A stretch of DNA of 64,000 bases, from contig CACIED010000001.1 in assembly GCA_902585605.1 (NCBI GenBank), positions 124,001 through 188,000 of the forward strand. Direction: 5' to 3'. A program made the translations under genes and the position numbers. A model generated the notes under the pieces. The model did no database searches, had not been told where the DNA came from, and was given only the letters and a program-made list of their open reading frames with translations. This DNA is from an uncultured Alphaproteobacteria bacterium (GTDB lineage Bacteria; Pseudomonadota; Alphaproteobacteria; HIMB59; GCA-002718135). Positions 1-8,046 of the stretch are shown piece by piece (the first letter of the stretch is position 1; the number at the start of each line of letters is the position of its first letter).

Positions 1-461
1 GGTCCAAAAGGTAAAAAATTTAATAAAAATCTAATAGGTTCAGTTGGTCTAGGACTATTATTTTCATAATCATAAACTTCTTCATGAGTAAAAATCGTGT
101 GGGTATGATGGTAAAAGTGACTCCATTTCCAGCGAACAGCCTCAAAACCGCCAAGCAAACTAGTTAAATTGTAAAAAAAACGGTTTAAGATTCGTGACTT
201 GAAATATGTCTCATGATTTGTTTCGTGCTGAATACTTATTATTTTGCAATAAAAAATATTTCCGTAAAGTAGTAAAGTTAAGAAACTCCACCATGTACCC
301 CATGTTACAACACTCAAGTATCCTGAGATTAGTAATAATATAAAAAAAATAGAGAGATCAGTTGTAGCTTTTAAATCGGACCGCTTAGAAAATTCTTTAA
401 GAATTTTTTTATCAATATTTGGTTTGTACCATGATTTAAGATCAACCTCACCTGCAAACAT
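1..461 (-). CDS. Desaturase-like membrane di-iron oxygenase, MocD-like (C-terminal part outside window)
   Basis: This is the N-terminal 153 residues of a fatty-acid-desaturase-superfamily protein; the rest lies beyond position 1. The ATG at 461 gives an N-terminus (WYKPNIDKK) matching the four full-length paralogs in the window. The first two histidine boxes are visible: HETNH at residues 79-83 and HFYHH at 115-119, with hydrophobic segments before them. In the paralogs box 1 is followed by RT; here it is followed by ET, so this copy is divergent near the metal site. It is the last visible gene of the operon, 5 bases after the PanB-like gene. Family membership is clear. By operon context it probably takes electrons from the Rieske ferredoxin; the substrate is unknown. 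Confidence 0.85.
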   Translation of the reverse strand, partial: MFAGEVDLKSWYKPNIDKKILKEFSKRSDLKATTDLSIFFILLLISGYLSVVTWGTWWSFLTLLLYGNIFYCKIISIQHETNHETYFKSRILNRFFYNLTSLLGGFEAVRWKWSHFYHHTHTIFTHEEVYDYENNSPRPTEPIRFLLNFLPFG

Positions 462-466
462 AATTA

Positions 467-1294
467 TTAAAATTTTTCAGCAAGTTTTAAAAATTTTTCA
501 TATTCTTTATCTTCAATACCAACAGTTATTTTGGGATCATCAAATTTTTTATTTATTGTGTCTTCATGAAAAGATTTAAAAGCATCTACTCTTTCTCTTT
601 GCAACTTTTCATGCTCTGTCTTGAAGTCTTTATATATTCTTGCATGACGAGGAATATGACCCTTAGTATATCCAAGCACATCATTTGCGAATAGATATTG
701 TCCGTCACAACCAGATCCACTGCCCATAGAAAGTGTCATAATATCAACTTTTTGTGTTACTACTTCAGCTACTTTAGGTGGAACTACTTCAAGTTCTACT
801 CCAATTACTCCTGCATCTTGCAGTTCAAGTGTATGTTCTAAAATTCTAATTGCTTTGTCTGCTGTCTTCCCTTGAGCAACAAATCCACCAATCCATGTCG
901 CATTTCCTGGAACCAAACCGACGTGGCTATTTATAGGAACGAACTCTTCTCTTAGAGCTTTAATCCATTTATAGCTCCAGTTACCTCCATAAATAACATC
1001 TGCTCCAATATCTAAATATTTATGAGATAACTTCATTGCCTCATATTCAGAAGCAACTCTTACTGCTCCTCCAGATTGCATAAAGCAAGTTGGTGCAGCT
1101 TTACGTATTCTTTTTAATTCATCAAAAGAATTATATATACCAAATTGCGGAGCATCATGAGAAGTACAAATCATATCTATACCTGCTTCTTCAGCAGCGG
1201 CCGCTTCATCCTCACTATGTACAAACATAACACTTAATTGTCTTTTACCTTTACATTGTAGGTAATCATAAACAGTCAGTTTTTTTCTACTCAT
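467..1294 (-). CDS. PanB-like (ketopantoate hydroxymethyltransferase fold) protein, probably not a true PanB
   Basis: A 275-residue TIM-barrel protein recognisably related to PanB: SHVGLVPG (residues 123-130, with the PanB-type His at 124), an LEVVP segment with the expected catalytic Glu at 169, a glycine-rich loop near 191-196 and GHIPRHA near 212. By-eye alignment with E. coli PanB indicates that the metal ligands Asp45, Asp84 and Glu114 and the ketopantoate-binding Lys112 are replaced (CTSHD, MQSGG and IYGGN segments). A paralog lies at 54691-55521 with the same losses. It sits 18 bases after the Rieske ferredoxin and before a desaturase-like gene. It could catalyse a related C-C or one-carbon reaction, but the sequence does not say which. 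Pantoate synthesis is unlikely. Confidence 0.8.
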   Translation of the reverse strand: MSRKKLTVYDYLQCKGKRQLSVMFVHSEDEAAAAEEAGIDMICTSHDAPQFGIYNSFDELKRIRKAAPTCFMQSGGAVRVASEYEAMKLSHKYLDIGADVIYGGNWSYKWIKALREEFVPINSHVGLVPGNATWIGGFVAQGKTADKAIRILEHTLELQDAGVIGVELEVVPPKVAEVVTQKVDIMTLSMGSGSGCDGQYLFANDVLGYTKGHIPRHARIYKDFKTEHEKLQRERVDAFKSFHEDTINKKFDDPKITVGIEDKEYEKFLKLAEKF

Positions 1295-1312
1295 AAAATC
1301 TCCAGGTATTAA

Positions 1313-1630
1313 TTAGTTTATCTTAATGAAAATTTTATCATTATCAACTTTAACTGGATACGTTTTTAAGTCATCACACGCAGGTGGGCTTAGAGCCTCT
1401 CCAGATTTTATATTAAATATGCCTTGATGCATTGGACACTCTATTTCATCATCCATAACTAAACCGTCTTCAAGATGCACAGCCTCATGGGTGCAGATCC
1501 CATCTGTAGCATAAAATCCATCTGTTAATCTATATACACAAAAAGTTTTATCTTGATGATCAAACCTTATTAGATCTTCTTCCTCTATGCTATCGGTAGA
1601 ACCTACCTCAATCCAATTTTCATCAGCCAT
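1313..1630 (-). CDS. mocE: Rieske-type [2Fe-2S] ferredoxin, MocE family
   Basis: A 105-residue soluble Rieske ferredoxin. The cluster ligands are C46-T-H48 and C65-P-M-H68, with the usual spacing and no extra domain, so it is an electron carrier rather than an oxygenase subunit. It lies between a ferredoxin reductase (51 bases upstream) and a PanB-like gene, in an operon that begins and ends with desaturase-like oxygenases. In Rhizobium, MocE is the ferredoxin of the MocDEF complex needed for O-demethylation of the rhizopine 3-O-methyl-scyllo-inosamine. Size and context agree with that assignment. The electron acceptor here is inferred to be one or more of the desaturase-like proteins. It is the only Rieske ferredoxin seen in the window. 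Confidence 0.9.
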   Translation of the reverse strand: MADENWIEVGSTDSIEEEDLIRFDHQDKTFCVYRLTDGFYATDGICTHEAVHLEDGLVMDDEIECPMHQGIFNIKSGEALSPPACDDLKTYPVKVDNDKIFIKIN

Positions 1631-1681
1631 AAGTCATATATAATGACAAATTTTGGAAAATAAATATAAAAACTGAAATTC

Positions 1682-2911
1682 TTATTTCTGGATTAGTTTA
1701 TTTAATTTTTGGCTTTGATCAGATAATAGTGAACTATCAACAATTGTGTTTTTTTCAGTCAACTTTGAAGTTATTCTAATATCACGACCAACTTTTCCAG
1801 CAATACCTAAACCGCATGCGCCTTTAATTTTTTTATTTTTTAAGAAGAAATAAATTATACCATCATCAATTCTCTTGCCTCTTTCGACAATTTCATCATA
1901 ATCATCACAGATACCAGTTAGTTGAAGATTTAAATTGAATTGATCAGACCACATCCACGGAATAGATGAATACTCTGTTTTTATTCCAGAGATATTTTTT
2001 CCTGCACATAAACCATGATTTTGAGCATGCTGATAAGATTCAAGACGCATATATTTAGTATATAAAGGATGGTAAAAGTTAGAAACATCTCCTGAAGCAA
2101 ATACATTTTTTATATTAGTTTCACAAAATTCGTTTGTGACAATGCCATTATCTAGTTTTAATTTAGTGTTTTCAAATAACCCAACATTTGGAGTAGATCC
2201 TATGCCAGCAATTATAAGATCTGACATTATTTCTGTATTGTCACTTAATAAGATTTTATATTTTTCATTAATTTTAGTTATTTCGGAAATTGTTTTATTT
2301 AAAATTATTTTATTTCCCTCTTCTTCATGGAATTGTTTTACTAAATCAGCAATTTGATTTGGAATTATCCTTCCCATTAATTGGTTACCTACTTCAACAA
2401 GGCTAATATTTTTATTTAGTTGAGAAAAAGATGATGCTATTTCTAAACCAATGAAACCACCACCTATGATTAATATATTTTTTTTTCCTAAAGCTTTCTC
2501 TTTAATGTTTTTTGCTTCTTCTAAGTTTCTTAAATAAAAAATCTCATCATCTACTTCACTATTAATATTTAATTTTCTATTCTTGGAACCAGTGGAAATT
2601 AAAAGAGTATCGTAAGTATACTGTTTGTTATCTTCTGATACTAAAATATTATTTTCAAAGTCTACTTTGATAATAATAGTATTAAGATAATTTATTTTTT
2701 CTTCTTCTAATGTCTCTTTTGAACAAAAGTATAAGTCTTCATCAATTCTTTTATCTAAAAGAAAATCTTTTGATAAAGGTGGTCTTTCATAAGGTATAAA
2801 TTTTTCTTCTCCAAGAATAGTTATTTCTACGTCTATATTATTTTTTCTAATTTCTCTTGCAGCGTACAAAGCGGATTGACCTCCGCCTAGAATAAATATT
2901 TTTTTATTCAC
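1682..2911 (-). CDS. FAD/NAD(P)H-dependent ferredoxin reductase, MocF-like
   Basis: A 409-residue flavoprotein of the putidaredoxin/rhodocoxin reductase family. The FAD-binding Rossmann motif is at residues 8-15 (LGGGQSAL), an ISTGS strand at 105-109, the NAD(P)-binding motif at 149-156 (IGGGFIGL), and the second FAD motif FASGDV at 271-276. Length is normal for the family. The gene begins 4 bases after the stop of a desaturase-like gene and precedes the Rieske ferredoxin, so it should pass electrons from NAD(P)H to that ferredoxin. The gene set resembles MocDEF. Family assignment is firm; the partner is inferred from operon position. No second reductase is seen for the desaturase-like proteins of the 51-60 kb island. 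Confidence 0.9.
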   Translation of the reverse strand: MNKKIFILGGGQSALYAAREIRKNNIDVEITILGEEKFIPYERPPLSKDFLLDKRIDEDLYFCSKETLEEEKINYLNTIIIKVDFENNILVSEDNKQYTYDTLLISTGSKNRKLNINSEVDDEIFYLRNLEEAKNIKEKALGKKNILIIGGGFIGLEIASSFSQLNKNISLVEVGNQLMGRIIPNQIADLVKQFHEEEGNKIILNKTISEITKINEKYKILLSDNTEIMSDLIIAGIGSTPNVGLFENTKLKLDNGIVTNEFCETNIKNVFASGDVSNFYHPLYTKYMRLESYQHAQNHGLCAGKNISGIKTEYSSIPWMWSDQFNLNLQLTGICDDYDEIVERGKRIDDGIIYFFLKNKKIKGACGLGIAGKVGRDIRITSKLTEKNTIVDSSLLSDQSQKLNKLIQK

Positions 2912-2915
2912 TCAA

Positions 2916-3902
2916 TTATATTTTACTTGGAACTAGAAGATCAATTTTGTAATCAGGATTTTTAGATTGTTTATATAAAGCCGGGATAATTTCTTTGTAG
3001 GCACCCCATAATCCTTTTCTAATCGGTGGCATTTGATCTTTAATAAGTTCATGCAATTTAGGTAAGTTATAAGATGGAACTTGTGGAAACATATGATGTT
3101 CAATATGGTATTCCATTTGCCAATACAAAAAGCTAAATATAGGATTGAGTTTTACTGTTCTTGTGCTGTGTCGATGATCTTTAATATCTTCCTTAAGTCC
3201 TGCATGCTGAGTTGCACCGAAAAGAGTAATTAAAGTCTTCCCATAAAAATTTGGTAAAATAATATATAATAGTGGTAACCAAGATTGAAAATATATAGAG
3301 GCTGCAATTGTTGTAACCCATATAAAAACATGGCTTCTTGCTGACCACCTGCACTTACTTCTTTCTTTTTCTGGAACACATACCTTCATCACGTCAGTTG
3401 TAACGCCAAATGCATGCTTAATGGTTTCCCAATGAAGGGATTTGTGAATATAAAGAAAACCTGAAAAAGGTACAAAGAGTGAAAAAAACCAAATTAGATC
3501 AGTCGGTTTTTTTACAAGAATTTCAAAATCGTAAGGATCATTAAATATTGTGTAGGAGTGATGGTGAAAATGTGAATGTCTCCATCTTACTGGCTCAAAA
3601 TTGTCCATGAAACCAGCAATGTAATAAAAGAAGTCGTTCCAAAATTTACTTTTAAATGCTGTTCTATGTCCTGTCTCATGCCATAAAGCATCAGAACAAC
3701 CCCATATACTTCCATAAATAAAGAAAAATAATACACACCACCATGTACCCCAAGTAATGTAAGCTAAATAACCAGCTATAAATAAAGCTGAAAAGTAAAT
3801 AAACATATGCTTAAAACCCTGCCAATCAGATTTCTTACAAAGTTTCTTAAACTCTTTTTTGTCTATATTTGCTCTATACCATTTATTTAAATCAACATCC
3901 AT
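2916..3902 (-). CDS. Desaturase-like membrane di-iron oxygenase, MocD-like
   Basis: A 328-residue integral membrane protein of the fatty acid desaturase superfamily. The three histidine boxes are HETGH (75-79), HSHFHHH (109-115) and HIEHH (266-270), with further conserved histidines in TQHAG and DHRHST. Hydrophobic stretches near 33-65 and 193-225 would place the boxes on the cytoplasmic side. It is first in the operon with reductase, Rieske ferredoxin and PanB-like protein, so it is the best candidate for the terminal oxygenase of a MocDEF-like system. It could instead be an acyl-lipid desaturase or hydroxylase; sequence alone cannot separate these. Four other members (one partial) occur in this window. 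Confidence 0.88.
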   Translation of the reverse strand: MDVDLNKWYRANIDKKEFKKLCKKSDWQGFKHMFIYFSALFIAGYLAYITWGTWWCVLFFFIYGSIWGCSDALWHETGHRTAFKSKFWNDFFYYIAGFMDNFEPVRWRHSHFHHHSYTIFNDPYDFEILVKKPTDLIWFFSLFVPFSGFLYIHKSLHWETIKHAFGVTTDVMKVCVPEKERSKCRWSARSHVFIWVTTIAASIYFQSWLPLLYIILPNFYGKTLITLFGATQHAGLKEDIKDHRHSTRTVKLNPIFSFLYWQMEYHIEHHMFPQVPSYNLPKLHELIKDQMPPIRKGLWGAYKEIIPALYKQSKNPDYKIDLLVPSKI

Positions 3903-4069
3903 TCTATGAAAATAACATTTTTTTAAGAAGTATTAAATATAAAATTGGTAATTAGATATCAAATATGTCGCATATATATCTGCATTAACTATAAATTTTT
4001 ATCAAATAATTGTAATTGTAAAATTATTTATTTTACTTATAATTTTATCATTAATTATTCGGAGGAATT
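3903..4069. promoter_or_regulatory. Divergent intergenic region between the oxygenase operon and a sugar ABC transporter
   Basis: This 167-base, very AT-rich gap separates two divergently transcribed operons and must hold both promoters. A strong Shine-Dalgarno sequence (CGGAGGA) precedes the ATG at 4070. No operator or confident -35/-10 pair stands out from the AT background. The shared region makes coordinate control of uptake and oxidation possible, but that is inference. Confidence 0.4.
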
Positions 4070-5050
4070 ATGAAAAAAATCTTTGCATTCATAGCTCTTT
4101 TTTTTGCATTTGCATCTACTTCAGCGATAGCAAAAAATGATTACAGCTGTGATAAGAAATTTATATTTTTTCCAGGCGGACCTGAAGGTGGTCCATTTGG
4201 AACTATTGTTTACAATGGTGCAGTGGCAGCTGCTGAGCATACAGGTTGTGAAGTAGACTATTACTGGTCACAGTGGAACTCAGAAATTATGATTAAGCAA
4301 TTTAAAGAAGCTGTTGCATTACAGCCTGATGGAATTGCAATTTATGGTTTTCCTGGTGATGCTGCAATGAGACCTATTATTAAAGAAGCAAGAGAAATGG
4401 GAATAGTTATTACTACTATGAACACACCACTTCCTGATCTTGAATCAGAATATAAAACTGAAGGTTTTGGTTATGCAGGTGCAGATCTATTTGATGCTGG
4501 ATTTAATCTAGGTAAAAAAGCTGTTGAAGTTTGTGGTCTACAAGCTGGAGATAAAGCTTTTATTTGGGGTCTTGCAAGTATGCCAAACAGAGGAGAAAGA
4601 ACTAAAGGTGCAATAGCTGGTGTTGAGGCAGCTGGAGTTGAAGTTGTTTATCAAGAAATTCCAGATAACGTTAACTCAGATGCATCTCAAGGAACTCCAA
4701 TGTACGTTGCTACTTATAGTGCAAATCCTGATATCAAAATGGCAATTACAGATCACGGTGGATTAACTGCAAGTTTACCAACATATATGAAAGCTGCAGG
4801 TCATGGTACTGAAGAAGTATGTGGTGCTGGATTTGATTTATCAGCTCCGATAGTTGATGGAATTAACTCTGGTTATATTGATGTTGTAATTGACCAACAA
4901 CCATTTATCCAAGGTTATATGCCAATTGTGCAGTTATTCCTAAGTACAAAATACGGAATGGCTGGATTAGCAATGGATACTGGTGCTGCTTTTGTTACAG
5001 CTGATAACGTTGATGCTGTTGCTCCATTAGCGGCGGTACAAATCAGATAA
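4070..5050 (+). CDS. Sugar ABC transporter substrate-binding protein (CUT2, ribose-binding-protein-like)
   Basis: A 326-residue periplasmic binding protein of the Peripla_BP_4/RbsB type. A typical signal peptide occupies residues 1-21 and ends AIA before the mature KNDYSC. The mature part shows the two-lobed sugar-binding pattern, including the hinge-region segment VIDQQPFIQGYMP near the C-terminus, which recurs in the binding protein at 58402-59376, so these two belong to one subfamily. It begins a three-gene transporter operon with a strong ribosome binding site and is followed by a hairpin that may limit transcription into the ATPase gene. MocB of rhizopine uptake belongs to the same broad family. 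The ligand is unknown; sugar or cyclitol is likely. Confidence 0.9.
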   Translation: MKKIFAFIALFFAFASTSAIAKNDYSCDKKFIFFPGGPEGGPFGTIVYNGAVAAAEHTGCEVDYYWSQWNSEIMIKQFKEAVALQPDGIAIYGFPGDAAMRPIIKEAREMGIVITTMNTPLPDLESEYKTEGFGYAGADLFDAGFNLGKKAVEVCGLQAGDKAFIWGLASMPNRGERTKGAIAGVEAAGVEVVYQEIPDNVNSDASQGTPMYVATYSANPDIKMAITDHGGLTASLPTYMKAAGHGTEEVCGAGFDLSAPIVDGINSGYIDVVIDQQPFIQGYMPIVQLFLSTKYGMAGLAMDTGAAFVTADNVDAVAPLAAVQIR

Positions 5051-5062
5051 ATTAAATATTAT

Positions 5063-5097
5063 AACCTGCCTTATTTTATAAGGCAGGTTTGTTTTTT
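5063..5097 (+). terminator. Hairpin plus U-run between binding-protein and ATPase genes (attenuating terminator)
   Basis: A perfect 11-bp stem (AACCTGCCTTA at 5063-5073 with TAAGGCAGGTT at 5079-5089) closes a 5-base loop and is followed by TGTTTTTT, ending right at the ATPase ATG (5098). It has the form of an intrinsic terminator inside the operon. Partial readthrough would give more binding protein than ATPase and permease. The only Shine-Dalgarno-like sequence for the ATPase (AAGGCAGG) lies in the 3' arm of the stem. Confidence 0.8.
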
Positions 5098-5865
5098 ATG
5101 GCTGAAGAACTCTTAAAATTGCAAAATATTTATAAAAACTTTGGAAACGTCAAAGTTTTAAAAGATGTAAATATCAAAATAAATAAAGGTGAAGTAGTAG
5201 CTTTAATAGGAGATAACGGGGCTGGAAAATCAACACTTATTAAAGTCATCACAGGAGTGCATAGCCCAAACTCAGGAAGAGTTTTTTTTAAAGAACAAGA
5301 AGTACAAATTAAATCAGTAGCGCAATCAAGAAAAATGGGGATTGAAGCAGTTTATCAAGAAAGAGCCTTATGCGATCAACAAGAACTATATAGAAATATC
5401 TTTGCAGGAAGAGAAATTACAAATTCATTTGGTTTTTTAGATATAAAAAAACAAAGAAAAGAAGCAGAAAAAATTTTACGCGACTATATAGGTTTTACTT
5501 CAAAAGCTATAACCGTTGACTCTCAAGTAATGGGTTTGTCAGGAGGAGAAAAACAAGGTGTAGCTTTTGGTAGATCATTGTATTTTAATTCTGATTTAAT
5601 CGTATTAGATGAACCAACAATGGGATTATCGATACAAGAAACAGAAAAAGTTCTTAATTTTGTAAAAGGTTTAAAAAATGAAAACAAATCTGCAATATTT
5701 ATCGATCATAATATAATACACGTGTATGGAGCTGCAGATAGATTTATAATTTTAGATAGAGGTGAAGTTGTTGGAGAATTTAATAAAGAAGATATTTCAA
5801 GAGAAGAACTTGTTCAAAAAATGATTCAACTTCATGAATCAGGAAAAATAAAAGTGGAAGAGTAA
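5098..5865 (+). CDS. Sugar ABC transporter ATP-binding protein (CUT2, single domain)
   Basis: An ATPase of about 255 residues that energises sugar import with the flanking binding protein and permease. Walker A is GDNGAGKST (38-46), the Q-loop Gln is near 87, the signature is LSGGEKQ (147-153), Walker B is LIVLDE (167-172) and the H-loop His is 204. I place the start at the ATG at 5098; an in-frame TTG nine bases upstream would begin inside the preceding hairpin. Most CUT2 ATPases are double-domain proteins of about 500 residues. This one has a single domain, like FrcA of the rhizobial fructose transporter. The stop is immediately followed by the permease ATG. Confidence 0.92.
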   Translation: MAEELLKLQNIYKNFGNVKVLKDVNIKINKGEVVALIGDNGAGKSTLIKVITGVHSPNSGRVFFKEQEVQIKSVAQSRKMGIEAVYQERALCDQQELYRNIFAGREITNSFGFLDIKKQRKEAEKILRDYIGFTSKAITVDSQVMGLSGGEKQGVAFGRSLYFNSDLIVLDEPTMGLSIQETEKVLNFVKGLKNENKSAIFIDHNIIHVYGAADRFIILDRGEVVGEFNKEDISREELVQKMIQLHESGKIKVEE

Positions 5866-6843
5866 ATGAATAATTTATTAAATAGTTATTTTGTTAAAAC
5901 TCACAAACTTGAAATTAGTATTACTATAATTGCTGTAGTACTATTCCTAATTTATTTTCTTGGCGCGCCACATGTCTTTACAAGATTTCCTATTTATAGA
6001 GCTTTTATGCAATCAATGCCTTTTTTTGGAATTATTGCTATATCAGCAACATTTGTTGTTACACTTGGTGAAATTGATTTATCATTTCCATCTATAGTTG
6101 GAATTACATCTCTCATATTTGGAATTATAATGACATCAACTGATGGTAACTTTTTTATAGCATTTATTTTGGCAACTTCACTTGGAATGTTTGCTGGATT
6201 AGTAAATGGATTACTTGTTACTAAAATTGGTATACCTTCAATAGTTGCGACTATAGGTACATTATTTTTTTGGCGTGGATTAGTTAATGTAATTTCCCAA
6301 GGTAGCGGTATTGCAATCGTTGATGTAGCAGATGGAACATGGCATCATATGATATTTGTTGAAAAATTATTTGGAAAAATTCCAATGCAATTTATTTGGT
6401 TCATTGTATTAACTGGATTGATGCAATGGGTTTATCGATACCATAAATTTGGAAATCATATCCACTTTGTAGGTGATAACAAAGCAAGCGCTCAAATGAT
6501 GGGAATTAACGTTGATAATGTAAAAATTATTGCTTTTGTTCAACTCGGATTTTTCTCTGCTTTAGCAGGAATTTTTACAATGTATGAAATGTTATATTTC
6601 TGGCCTACACAAGGTGAAGGCTTAATGTTAACAACACTAGCAGCTGTCTTTGTTGGTGGTACTTCAGTCTTTGGTGGTAAAGGTACTATTTTTGGAACTT
6701 TTATAGGAGTATTAATTATTGGATCATTAGAATCTGGAATAGTTGCTTTAGGATTATCTGGTTTTTATGTAAAATTTATTAATGGACTCATGATTACGGT
6801 AGCAGTAACAGTCTACGCCCTAATACAAAGAAGAAAAAATTAA
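5866..6843 (+). CDS. Sugar ABC transporter permease (CUT2, RbsC-like)
   Basis: A 325-residue polytopic inner-membrane permease of the BPD_transp_2 type. About ten hydrophobic segments can be seen, with the family-typical GEIDLS segment near residue 67 and a glycine-rich AAVFVGGTSVFGGKGT loop in the C-terminal half. It is directly adjacent to the ATPase gene with no spacer. Its end overlaps the stop codon of the converging SDR gene. It completes a binding protein-ATPase-permease importer. The related permeases at 57342-58322 and 62808-63815 belong to the other two CUT2 systems of this window. The substrate cannot be read from the sequence. Confidence 0.92.
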   Translation: MNNLLNSYFVKTHKLEISITIIAVVLFLIYFLGAPHVFTRFPIYRAFMQSMPFFGIIAISATFVVTLGEIDLSFPSIVGITSLIFGIIMTSTDGNFFIAFILATSLGMFAGLVNGLLVTKIGIPSIVATIGTLFFWRGLVNVISQGSGIAIVDVADGTWHHMIFVEKLFGKIPMQFIWFIVLTGLMQWVYRYHKFGNHIHFVGDNKASAQMMGINVDNVKIIAFVQLGFFSALAGIFTMYEMLYFWPTQGEGLMLTTLAAVFVGGTSVFGGKGTIFGTFIGVLIIGSLESGIVALGLSGFYVKFINGLMITVAVTVYALIQRRKN

Positions 6844-7577
6844 TAAGTAGCTCGACCACCGCTCAAATCAAAAGTTGAGCCTGTTGTGTAAGAATTTTCT
6901 TCAGAAGACATCCATGCAACTAATGAGGCTAATTCTTCAACTAACACAAATCTATTTCTAGGAATTTTTGATAACATATAATCAATATGTTCTTGTGTAA
7001 TTTGATCAAAAATACGTGTTTTAGCAGGTGCAGGAGTAACGCAATTTACTGAAATATTATTTTCTGCTAATTCTTTTCCTAAAGATTTAGTAAGTGCGAT
7101 AACTCCTGCCTTTGCTGCACTATAAGGCATTGCATTAGGATTACCTTCCTTTCCAGCTATCGAGGAAATATTAACGATACGTCCATAATTATGTTTGATA
7201 AAATGAGGAACAATAGTTTTGCAGCAATAAAATACTCCGCTTAGATCTATGTCTATAACTTTTTGCCATTCCTCAAGTGGATAATCCCATGTCTTAAAGT
7301 TTGGTCCAGCTATTCCTGCATTATTTACTAAAATATCAATTTTGTTTTCATGTATAAGACTTTCAGCAAATGCGTTCTCTACACTTTTATAATTTGAAAC
7401 ATCAACTTCAATTTTTTGAGTATTTTTTAAATCAACTTTATGTAAATATTCTTTATCTTTATCCCATATTAATACTCTTGCACCTGACTCTATAAACCTT
7501 TTTGTAATTGCTAAACCAAAGCCTTGTGCTCCACCAGTTACAATTGCGACTCTATTTTCTAAATTAATTTTGTTCAT
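6840..7577 (-). CDS. Short-chain dehydrogenase/reductase (SDR, FabG-like)
   Basis: A 245-residue classical SDR. The cofactor motif is TGGAQGFG (14-21), the structural NNAG is at 85-88, a serine pair is at 138-139, and the catalytic YSAAK has Tyr152 and Lys156. The C-terminus has the usual SGG segment. It is NAD(P)H-dependent and probably oxidises or reduces a small alcohol or sugar; it resembles both FabG and sugar dehydrogenases and cannot be placed more narrowly. It overlaps the peroxiredoxin gene by one base (TAATG type) and converges with the sugar permease gene, so it could serve either neighbourhood. Confidence 0.88.
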   Translation of the reverse strand: MNKINLENRVAIVTGGAQGFGLAITKRFIESGARVLIWDKDKEYLHKVDLKNTQKIEVDVSNYKSVENAFAESLIHENKIDILVNNAGIAGPNFKTWDYPLEEWQKVIDIDLSGVFYCCKTIVPHFIKHNYGRIVNISSIAGKEGNPNAMPYSAAKAGVIALTKSLGKELAENNISVNCVTPAPAKTRIFDQITQEHIDYMLSKIPRNRFVLVEELASLVAWMSSEENSYTTGSTFDLSGGRATY

Positions 7578-8041
7578 TAGATTTGTTCTAAAATATATTC
7601 AGCTGAACTAACATTATATTCACCATCATTTTCAATAAACTTGTTTATAATCACGTTATTCTCAATGATCATAGCAAACCTTCGACACCTAAAACCCATA
7701 TAATTTTTTGTCTTATCAGATATCAAGTCCAAATACTTTGTAATTTCAGCATTCCCATCTGCAATTCCATTGATTATTTCTCCGTTTGTATAACTCATTA
7801 ACCAAGATTTCATCACATGCTCATCATTTACAGATAGACAGTAAATGCCATCAATTTTTTTATTTATAAATGAATTATATAATTTTATGTAACCTGGGAA
7901 ATGTTTCTCAGAACAAGTTGGTGTAAATGCTCCAGGTACACCAAATAGGATAATTTTTTTATTTATAAATTCATTTTTTAATGAAGATACTGATGAAACA
8001 CCTTTTTTAATAATAGGCACTTTAAAATCATCGATAACCAT
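7577..8041 (-). CDS. Peroxiredoxin, Prx5 (AhpE/peroxiredoxin-5-like) family
   Basis: A 154-residue thiol peroxidase that reduces hydrogen peroxide and alkyl hydroperoxides. The peroxidatic cysteine is Cys43 in the family pattern GVPGAFTPTCSEKH, preceded by the catalytic Pro and Thr. The later FRCRRFAMI segment corresponds to the conserved active-site Arg region. Length is normal for the Prx5 group. It lies 5 bases after the dsbD stop and is coupled to the SDR. Neighbouring a DsbD homolog suggests a thiol-redox theme, but this peroxiredoxin has no signal peptide and should be cytoplasmic. Confidence 0.92.
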   Translation of the reverse strand: MVIDDFKVPIIKKGVSSVSSLKNEFINKKIILFGVPGAFTPTCSEKHFPGYIKLYNSFINKKIDGIYCLSVNDEHVMKSWLMSYTNGEIINGIADGNAEITKYLDLISDKTKNYMGFRCRRFAMIIENNVIINKFIENDGEYNVSSAEYILEQI

Positions 8042-8046
8042 ATTTT

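Noticed and set aside
467-1294. Assignment of this gene and 54691-55521 as panB for pantothenate synthesis
   Set aside because: No panC or panE nearby, two copies, both beside oxygenases, and apparent loss of metal-binding residues.
2916-3902. Assignment as alkane hydroxylase AlkB
   Set aside because: The histidine boxes fit the wider desaturase superfamily, but the protein is shorter than AlkB and lacks, by eye, the characteristic AlkB NYxEHYG-type segment.
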